From NCBI GenBank assembly GCA_011523245.1, contig WTHG01000009.1, positions 1 through 10,160 on the forward strand: a stretch of DNA of 10,160 bases. The letters run 5' to 3'. This stretch comes from Verrucomicrobiales bacterium. Its GTDB lineage: Bacteria > Verrucomicrobiota > Verrucomicrobiia > Limisphaerales > UBA1100. Below are positions 1 through 5,021 of the stretch, piece by piece; the stretch's first letter is position 1; each line of letters begins with the position of its first letter. A model generated the notes under the pieces. It saw nothing but the letters and a program-made list of their open reading frames with translations, was not told the DNA's origin and searched no databases. The position numbers were made by a program, and so were the translations under genes.

Positions 1-1659
1 GTCATAGAGCCCCGATTTTTCGACCGTTTCGAGCAGGGCCTGGTCAGGGGGAGCCCCCCATAACGCATAGCTCATCCGAGTGGCGAGTTCGTAATCATCG
101 ACAGGCCATAGCTGACCGTCTCCCACCTGTCGTTCGACCCGATAAATAAACCGCGGCGACTGCAGCATGGCCTCGATCACCAACGCTACGGCTTCCTCAT
201 AGTTGCCGCCATTGGCCACCACAGTTGTGGTGATGCCACGGTATAAATCCACCTCACGCTCCTCTAGCGGCCCGCGCAGCATCCATCGCCCCAGTCGCTC
301 GATGAAACGCCGCATGTTCTTGTCGGTAAAACTGCCGTTGCCGCCAAAGCGCAGGGCGAACGGCCGCACCTCCATGCGTTTCACAATGCGCCCGGCCAGT
401 TGCGCGTAGGCGTTGATGTGTTTGAGGTCGACGTTCAGATTGTAGGCGGTGTTAGAAAAACCGTCAGCGCGCAGGTCGGGTGGCAACAGCGCGCGGGCAT
501 CGTCCGCTATATCCACGCCCGTGGCGGCCTTCACCGTGGCGACATACTCGGCCAGTGTCAGCCGGCGCACCCAGTTCACATCGGTCTCAGCGCCGTGCGC
601 GTATACGGCCGGATCAATGCGTGCGAGCGTCCATTGGGCACCGCCATCGATCCATTGCTTGAGCAGCGCCTTCTCGGCGGCCGACAGCGCCGGGCGTTTC
701 TTGGGCATTTCATTTTTGAAAACACTTTCCCAAACAAGGCTCTTAGCCGCTTGGCCGGGCACAATTAAATCCGCATAGGCAAAGGCGGTGATCTTTTGCG
801 AAAGATCCAGCTCGCCCTTGGCGGTGGCCGGGTCGTGGCATTCGAGGCAATGCTTGGCCAGCAGCGGCGCAATCTTGGTTTCAAAGAGTGCTTCATTGGC
901 AGCGGCCAGTTGCGCGGTAGGATCCACCTGCGCCGAGGCGCCGGCCTTGAAGTTCTGGCTCACCTCAGTCGAGCTCAGGCTGCGGCCGTACACGGCCACC
1001 CAATACAGCGTGCCGCGCCAGGCGCGGTCACCGGAAAATTCATTGCCCAGTGCCAGCCGATAATTACCGTTCCAATTACTGATGGAGCCCGGCGTGGATT
1101 GTTCCTTCGTGAGCCGGCCATTGACAAACAGCCGCGCTTTACCGGCGGCATCGCGTGTGTACACGGCGTGAGTGAGGGCAGTCTTGAGCAGGCGCCCGGT
1201 CTCGATGGCGGGCATGCCGTTGTTGCTCGTGCGTGTGGTGCGCAGCCGCGCCTGCAACGCGGGCCCTTCCTGCCCCAGTGTCACGTTGCGGTTGGAGGTG
1301 TCACCGGAAATGGTGAAGAGCCGCGCCGGACCTTCCTGCGTGAGGTTGGCCGGTTCTAACCAAACCTCCACCGTGAGGGCATTGGAACGCTTGACGGCGT
1401 TCAGGATTTTCGTGGGCGGCTTGTCCGAGCGAATGGTCGTCGTGTTTCGGATTTCCAGAGAACCCGCCCGCCGTCTTACGTTTGCGGGCTGGTCAATCCG
1501 CAGGTCCAATGCCGGGGCTAAGCCGGAGCGATCCTTCACGACTGGGCCTTCGGTTGAGGCGAAATCGTACACTGCCAACAAGCCTGATTGCACGCGTTCT
1601 GCGGCCGGCAGGCTCAGGGTTGCAATGCCCACGCTCAAGATAAGAAATCGTTGGAACAC
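1..1659 (-). CDS. LamG / cytochrome c (PSCyt1) / DUF1587-DUF1595-DUF1592 secreted protein, partial (C-terminus beyond left edge)
   Basis: The minus strand is open from a GTG at 1659-1657 to base 1, giving 553 codons with no stop. An in-frame TAA lies six codons upstream, so the GTG or a codon just after it must start the protein. The N-terminus (MFQRFLILSVGIATLSLPAA) is a signal peptide. Residues about 25-240 look like a concanavalin/LamG-type domain (LTVEVWLEP, LFVNGRL, YRLALGNEF, LYWVAVYGRSLS). A c-type haem motif CLECH is at 271-275 in a PSCyt1-like domain, followed by MPKKRPALSAAEKALLKQWIDGG. DUF1587-like sequence follows (about 362-425, RLTLAEYVATV), then DUF1595-like (about 449-510, EAMLQSPRFIYRVE) and the start of DUF1592 (VDDYELATRMSYALWG). 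Such proteins are common in Planctomycetota and Verrucomicrobiota; they are predicted to be exported haem proteins of unproven reaction. Function is inferred only from domain architecture. The gene is divergent from the sulfatase at 1755. Confidence 0.9.
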   Translation of the reverse strand, partial: MFQRFLILSVGIATLSLPAAERVQSGLLAVYDFASTEGPVVKDRSGLAPALDLRIDQPANVRRRAGSLEIRNTTTIRSDKPPTKILNAVKRSNALTVEVWLEPANLTQEGPARLFTISGDTSNRNVTLGQEGPALQARLRTTRTSNNGMPAIETGRLLKTALTHAVYTRDAAGKARLFVNGRLTKEQSTPGSISNWNGNYRLALGNEFSGDRAWRGTLYWVAVYGRSLSSTEVSQNFKAGASAQVDPTAQLAAANEALFETKIAPLLAKHCLECHDPATAKGELDLSQKITAFAYADLIVPGQAAKSLVWESVFKNEMPKKRPALSAAEKALLKQWIDGGAQWTLARIDPAVYAHGAETDVNWVRRLTLAEYVATVKAATGVDIADDARALLPPDLRADGFSNTAYNLNVDLKHINAYAQLAGRIVKRMEVRPFALRFGGNGSFTDKNMRRFIERLGRWMLRGPLEEREVDLYRGITTTVVANGGNYEEAVALVIEAMLQSPRFIYRVERQVGDGQLWPVDDYELATRMSYALWGAPPDQALLETVEKSGLYD

Positions 1660-1754
1660 GGTGGTATTGTTTTATTTTTGTGCTGAACGAGCAAGGTTGC
1701 TTTTTGTGCGGCTTCTGAATTGCCAACCATTGGTCATCGCCGCAGACTACGGCG
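1660..1754. other. Divergent intergenic region
   Basis: This 95-base gap separates two divergently transcribed genes, so promoters for both should lie here or just inside the genes. It has T-rich runs near 1669-1680 and 1699-1706. I did not find a convincing -35/-10 pair on either strand, nor a clear Shine-Dalgarno before either start codon, and no hairpin beyond a weak CCAA/TTGG inverted repeat. Confidence 0.5.
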
Positions 1755-3197
1755 ATGCAATCGCGTATTATCTCTGTTCTCGTTACAGTCCTATCCCTTT
1801 CTGTTTTGAGGGCTGCGGATCCGGCGAAAAAGTATAACGTGCTGTTCATCATCTCCGATGACCTCACCTCTACGGCGTTGTCTTGCTATGGAAATAAAAT
1901 TTGCAAAACACCAAATATTGACGCCATTGCGGCGCAGGGCACGCGCTTTACGCGGGCGTATTGTCAGGGCACCTACTGCGGGCCGTCGCGGGCGTCGTTC
2001 ATGAGCGGATATTATCCGCATGCCACGGGGGTGTTGGGTTACAAGAGCCCGCGGCCGCAGATCGGTGATCGCGCCACGTGGAGCCAGCATTTCATGAACC
2101 ACGGCTATCACGCCGCGCGCGTGAGTAAGATTTACCACATGGGCGTGCCCGGTGGCATCGAGCAGGGCGGGCATGGCGCGGATGACGCCGCCTCATGGCA
2201 CGAGCGCTACAACAGCAAAGGCCCGGAATGGCGCGCGCCGGGCAAGGGCGAAACGCTGCAGCGCAATGCCAACGGCAAACGGCCGGTGGTGGGCGGCAAT
2301 ACGTTTGTGGTGGTGGAGGCGGACGGAGATGACCTCGTGCATTCGGATGGCAAAACGGCGGTGAAGGCGGCGGAATTGATCGGCAAGTTTGCGAAGCAGG
2401 ACAAACCGTTTTTTCTCGGAGTTGGTTTCGTGCGGCCGCACGTACCGTTTGTGGCGCCCAAAAAATATTATGAGCCGTTCCTGCCCTATTCGAAAATGAA
2501 ACTGCCGCCCAAGATCGAGGGCGACTGGGATGACATCCCCAAGCCGGGCATCAATTACTGCACCAGCGTGAACATGCAGATGGACATTCGGAAACAAAAG
2601 AAAGCGGTTGGCGGCTATTACGCTTCGGTCGCGTTTCTCGATGCGCAAGTGGGCAAGGTGATGGCGGCGCTAAAGGCGTCCGGTCAGGAAGACAACACCA
2701 TCGTCATCTTCACCAGCGACCATGGCTTTCATCTGGGCGAACATGATTTCTGGGCCAAGGTGAGTTTGCTCGATGAATCTTCGCAGGTGCCATTGATCAT
2801 CAGCGTACCCGGCAAGCAGCCGGCAGTGTGTCATTCGCTCACCGAATTACTCGATCTTTATCCGACCCTTGCCGCCCTGTGCGGGTTACCTGCTCAACCG
2901 CGTCTACAGGGCAAAGACATATCCCGTATGCTCGATGACCCTGATCATACTGTTCGTCAGGCTGCCTTCTCCGTGGCCCCGATGAGGAAGGGCTTTTTAT
3001 TGCGGGAGGATGACTGGGCATTCATCCAGTATGGAGAACAGGGGCAGAACGGGATGGAGTTGTTCCACATTAAAACCGATCCGCACCAATACACCAACCT
3101 CGCCGGAAAGCCGGCTCATGCTCGGACTCTCGATCGTTTTCGGAAGCAAATGATAGATAAGCTCGCGGCCATTCGAGATAACGATTTAGGTAAATAA
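1755..3197 (+). CDS. Secreted sulfatase, iduronate-2-sulfatase-like
   Basis: A complete 480-residue type I sulfatase that would hydrolyse sulfate esters, probably on polysaccharides, outside the cytoplasm. The N-terminus is a signal peptide ending near LRAADP (residues 18-23). The first metal-ligand motif is SDD at 34-36. The formylglycine signature CGPSR is at 75-79, so C75 would be converted to formylglycine by a maturation enzyme. SKIYH (124-128) contains the conserved active-site Lys, TSDHGFHLGEH (320-330) the second metal-ligand Asp-His pair, and FWAK (332-335) another conserved Lys. The stretch GFVRPHVPFVAPKKYYE and the YYASVAFLDAQVGKVM segment closely recall human iduronate-2-sulfatase, which suggests that subfamily (S1_7-like) over the arylsulfatase A type. 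Substrate is not determinable. Length is normal and all key residues are present. The ATG is chosen because it gives the signal peptide; no strong ribosome binding site is visible. Confidence 0.95.
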   Translation: MQSRIISVLVTVLSLSVLRAADPAKKYNVLFIISDDLTSTALSCYGNKICKTPNIDAIAAQGTRFTRAYCQGTYCGPSRASFMSGYYPHATGVLGYKSPRPQIGDRATWSQHFMNHGYHAARVSKIYHMGVPGGIEQGGHGADDAASWHERYNSKGPEWRAPGKGETLQRNANGKRPVVGGNTFVVVEADGDDLVHSDGKTAVKAAELIGKFAKQDKPFFLGVGFVRPHVPFVAPKKYYEPFLPYSKMKLPPKIEGDWDDIPKPGINYCTSVNMQMDIRKQKKAVGGYYASVAFLDAQVGKVMAALKASGQEDNTIVIFTSDHGFHLGEHDFWAKVSLLDESSQVPLIISVPGKQPAVCHSLTELLDLYPTLAALCGLPAQPRLQGKDISRMLDDPDHTVRQAAFSVAPMRKGFLLREDDWAFIQYGEQGQNGMELFHIKTDPHQYTNLAGKPAHARTLDRFRKQMIDKLAAIRDNDLGK

Positions 3198-3199
3198 AA

Positions 3200-3217
3200 C
3201 CGCTAAGTTCTTGGCGG
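3200..3217. terminator. Hairpin just after sulfatase stop, possible terminator
   Basis: CCGCTAA and TTGGCGG form a 7-bp stem (one U-G pair) around a GTTC loop, beginning two bases after the sulfatase TAA. On the plus strand it is followed by an A-run and not by a T-run, while on the minus strand it is followed by TTTTATTTA, so as an intrinsic terminator its polarity fits the minus strand better. It may only stabilise or mark the 3' end of the sulfatase transcript. Confidence 0.3.
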
Positions 3218-3230
3218 AAAAACCTCGGGG

Positions 3231-3258
3231 TTGACAAGAACTGGTTCCACGGTAATCT
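3231..3258 (+). promoter_or_regulatory. Possible sigma-70-type promoter for the small-protein/metal cassette
   Basis: A perfect TTGACA -35 hexamer at 3231-3236 is followed after 16 bases by TAATCT (3253-3258), which keeps the TA...T positions of a -10 box. It lies just before the GTG at 3265, so the transcript would be nearly leaderless or the true start codon is further in. The -10 match is poor; this rests mainly on the -35 and the position at the start of a new gene group. Confidence 0.35.
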
Positions 3259-3264
3259 GCAGAC

Positions 3265-3651
3265 GTGCGGTTTGTATCGAACTTCATAGCTGGTTTAATT
3301 TTGGTTGCTTGGTTTTCAGCAACCAATCACAGCCTTCTTGTAGAGATTGTTCCAAATACGGAATCAGATGCATGTTGTGCGGAAGTAGATGAATACCCAC
3401 AAAACCATGATCCATTACGGGATTGCGGAATTTGCTTCATTGAAGTGGAAGGCTCTCTTACTTTTGCATCAAGCAGATTACTGTCTTGCGAGAAAGTTTC
3501 ATCAAATTTCGAAAGTTCACGGATCTATTTAGCTTCTAACTCCTCAAAGACGAGTAGGCTCATTGCTGACTGTTCTCCGCCAGATTTAGCATCTTGGCAT
3601 TTTGAAAATCGAAACGCACTTCTCGGGCGTTCTCCATCAAATCTTCTTTAA
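3265..3651 (+). CDS. Small exported Cys-containing protein, possibly metal-operon associated
   Basis: A 128-residue ORF starting with GTG. Residues about 5-28 (FIAGLILVAWFSATNHSLL) form a hydrophobic signal/anchor segment, so the rest should be outside the cytoplasm. The following region holds CC at 37-38, an acidic/His stretch, and DCGIC (CxxC, 54-57) followed by EVEG; later cysteines occur singly. This N-terminal layout (hydrophobic helix ending TNH-x-LL, then CC, acidic/His stretch, C-x-x-C, VE-G) resembles, from memory, small proteins that precede RND-type metal efflux operons in Verrucomicrobiota; that likeness is an inference. The gene is AT-rich: three lines counted by hand (3301-3360, 3421-3480, 3481-3540) have 25, 24 and 22 G+C of 60, well below its neighbours, which suggests transfer or relaxed selection. 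It lies 88 bases upstream of the HMA gene. No Shine-Dalgarno is obvious; expression is unproven. Confidence 0.6.
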   Translation: MRFVSNFIAGLILVAWFSATNHSLLVEIVPNTESDACCAEVDEYPQNHDPLRDCGICFIEVEGSLTFASSRLLSCEKVSSNFESSRIYLASNSSKTSRLIADCSPPDLASWHFENRNALLGRSPSNLL

Positions 3652-3727
3652 AGGATCCTTAAAAGGTTCCGCTCCACGTTCGAATAAAGGCACAATTGTG
3701 TCTTGGTATTTATTGTAATTAAGTTTT

Positions 3728-3732
3728 GAGGA
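3728..3732 (+). promoter_or_regulatory. Ribosome binding site of the HMA selenoprotein gene
   Basis: GAGGA lies seven bases before the ATG at 3740. It is one of the clearest Shine-Dalgarno sequences in the window and fixes the start of a gene whose reading frame contains an internal TGA. It supports initiation here and not at the internal GTG (3947). Confidence 0.65.
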
Positions 3733-3739
3733 TTTTTAG

Positions 3740-4171
3740 ATGATAATTTTAAGTAGAATAACAGTGATAATTATGACCTTGGTTTTTGGGGTTCATATCG
3801 GTTTTGTGAACGCTGCGGATGGCGTGCCGGAAGTGAGCCGCGATGTTCGCGCCAAGGCGGCCTTGGTTAAGTTGAAGAAAGAAAAACAGGTGGCTCTGCT
3901 GTATGTGAAGGGGATGACGTGACCCTCCTGCGCGATCGGCATCCGTGTGAAGCTGAGTAAATTGGATTTCGTGGACGGCAACCGTTTCAAGCGGGGCGTG
4001 GACATGGATGTGAACAGTCAACTACTGACCGTCGCTTTAAAGGAAGGGGCACAGCCGAATTGGCAATTGATTGATCAACAGATCGATGATGCCGGCTATA
4101 TGGCAGTAGAATGGTTCTCAATGGAAAAGGGTGAATTGAAATCGCACCCCTTCCTCAAGGTCGCCGAATGA
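3740..4171 (+). CDS. Periplasmic heavy-metal-associated (HMA/MerP-like) protein, predicted selenoprotein
   Basis: Read through the in-frame TGA at 3920-3922, this frame encodes 143 residues ending at the TGA 4169-4171. Residues 1-25 are a signal peptide (cleavage near VNA-ADG), followed by a basic helix (about 33-50). The HMA fold follows: beta strand QVALLYVKGMT (50-60), then position 61 encoded by TGA, then PSCA and helix IGIRVKLSKLDFV, strands around GVDMDVNSQLLTVALKEG, helix WQLIDQQIDDAGYMAVEWF. The family motif is GMTCxxC; here the first Cys codon is TGA, giving GMT-U-PSC with C64 intact. Conservation on both sides and the lack of any other lesion argue for selenocysteine over a nonsense mutation. 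The protein would bind a soft metal ion (Cu, Hg or similar) in the periplasm; the metal is not known. A GAGGA ribosome binding site precedes the ATG. The 3' end overlaps the beta-barrel gene by ATGA, implying translational coupling, which itself would need readthrough. Alternatives: pseudogene or sequencing error. Confidence 0.8.
3920..3922 (+). other. In-frame TGA, predicted selenocysteine codon
   Basis: TGA replaces the first cysteine codon of the GMTCxxC metal-binding motif in the HMA gene (residue 61). Cys-to-Sec exchange at a metal/redox site is the classical pattern of selenoproteins. General UGA recoding to Trp is ruled out because TGA ends the DUF1501 gene and the HMA gene itself, and TGG is used for Trp throughout. 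No selenocysteine machinery gene lies in the window. Confidence 0.75.
3925..3957 (+). promoter_or_regulatory. Candidate bacterial SECIS hairpin
   Basis: Immediately downstream of the TGA the RNA can fold into an upper stem: U3929-G3949, G3930-U3948, C3931-G3947, G3932-U3946, C3933-G3945, a bulged C3944, then G3934-C3943, A3935-U3942, U3936-A3941, closing the loop CGGC (3937-3940). A lower 3-bp stem CUC/GAG (3925-3927 with 3955-3957) is possible. The GG of the loop lies 16-17 bases after the TGA, close to the position of the loop guanines in the E. coli fdhF element. Three of the upper-stem pairs are G-U, so the helix is only moderately stable. Bacterial SECIS elements are poorly conserved in sequence, so this is supportive and not decisive. 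Confidence 0.5.
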
Positions 4172-4983
4172 GACGCTCCATTTTGATGACCTTATCAGGC
4201 TGGTTCCTGACGGCTTCCCTCTCGGCAGATGAACCGATCATGAACATGATGCCCCGCTGGGATGACGGCTGGGGATATCAGTTCATCGAAGAGTACCGAC
4301 ACGAGAGCGATCTGTTGCTTGGCAGCCGCGCCCTGCATCCGGGTTATACCGAGGATGTGCACCTGCTACATTTCCAATCCGTTTACACTTGGGACAAATC
4401 TATCCGCCTTACGGCCAAGCTGCCTTATGTGCTCGACGCCCGGCGGGAGATGCCTGATGGCTCCGGAGGGAAGCGTATTGAGCATGATAACGGCATCGGC
4501 GATGCCACACTGGCGTTGCCGTTGAAAAAATATTTCAATCTCGACGGCAAAAGCGGGTCCTGGACCTTTAAACCGATGTTGCGCGTGCCGTTTTCGGGCA
4601 CGGATGATTATGAGATTTACGACAACCAATGGGGCAACGGTCTCGGCTTGGGGTACGAGTACGAGACCGCGAAATTTCATGTGCACTTCAGCACCAGCGG
4701 TTGGGTATATCACGGCAATGAACCCTTTGAATCCTGGTCCACGATCGATCTCGGCTATAACTTCAATGCCTTGAGATCCAACGGTGCACTCATGTGGGAG
4801 ACAGATTTTCACTACGAGGATGACGGCTCGGAAACCTTGATGGCGGGCCCGGCACTGTACTGGAATATCAACGACACGGCGCACTTTCGGATCGAATGGA
4901 AACATGATTTCCACGACCGCCAGGGCGTGCTCGATCACGGCAACGGCGATGTCTTCAAGTTCAGTCTCGGTTTCGTTTTTTAG
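4168..4983 (+). CDS. Predicted outer-membrane beta-barrel protein (transporter-like), coupled to the HMA selenoprotein
   Basis: A 271-residue protein with a signal peptide (MRRSILMTLSGWFLTASLSA, then DEP). The mature part is a series of short alternating hydrophobic/polar strands rich in Tyr, Trp, Phe, Asp and Gly (for example HLLHFQSVYTWDKSIRLTAK, LGYNFNALRSNGALMWETDF) and ends in FKFSLGFVF, with the terminal Phe typical of outer-membrane barrel proteins. Its strand pattern, including an early YRHESDLLLGSR region and a GIGDATLALPLKKYF segment, is like the transporter-type barrels often annotated as phenol-degradation MetA-like, but I cannot name a family with confidence. The ATG overlaps the stop of the HMA gene (ATGA at 4168-4171) and an AAGG lies seven bases upstream, so the two are probably translated together. 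By context it may be the outer-membrane partner of the periplasmic metal-binding selenoprotein; this is inference. Confidence 0.75.
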   Translation: MRRSILMTLSGWFLTASLSADEPIMNMMPRWDDGWGYQFIEEYRHESDLLLGSRALHPGYTEDVHLLHFQSVYTWDKSIRLTAKLPYVLDARREMPDGSGGKRIEHDNGIGDATLALPLKKYFNLDGKSGSWTFKPMLRVPFSGTDDYEIYDNQWGNGLGLGYEYETAKFHVHFSTSGWVYHGNEPFESWSTIDLGYNFNALRSNGALMWETDFHYEDDGSETLMAGPALYWNINDTAHFRIEWKHDFHDRQGVLDHGNGDVFKFSLGFVF

Positions 4984-5021
4984 TGGCCAAGCCACGCGCA
5001 TGAGGGGAGAATCATCCTCGC

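Noticed and set aside
400..1837. Several plus-strand open frames (for example 796-1359, 1172-1837)
   Set aside because: They lie opposite the LamG/DUF1592 gene, give Arg/Ala-rich low-complexity translations without recognisable domains, and are shadows of GC-rich coding sequence.
3651..3660. Perfect 10-base palindrome AAGGATCCTT after the small-protein stop
   Set aside because: Too short and AT-flanked for a terminator, with no loop and no T-run; it may be chance.
3696..3719. Possible promoter for the HMA gene (TTGTGT ... TGTAAT)
   Set aside because: The spacer is only 12 bases and the -35 match is poor.
3740..3922. A complete 60-residue gene ending at the TGA 3920-3922
   Set aside because: It would end within the GMTCxxC motif and leave a bare signal peptide plus one strand; the conserved HMA sequence continues in frame.
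3920..3922. Genetic-code reassignment of TGA to Trp or Gly
   Set aside because: TGA terminates other intact genes here (9600-9602, 4169-4171), and Trp is encoded by TGG throughout.
3947..4171. A separate 74-residue gene starting at GTG 3947
   Set aside because: It is in the same frame as the HMA gene and begins inside its first helix, after the metal-binding motif. It has no signal peptide and no ribosome binding site, while the upstream ATG at 3740 has both. It is the readthrough half of one gene.
4983..4995. GTGGC/GCCAC hairpin at the end of the barrel gene
   Set aside because: Only 5 bp with a 3-base loop, overlapping the stop codon and lacking a T-run; not enough for a terminator call.
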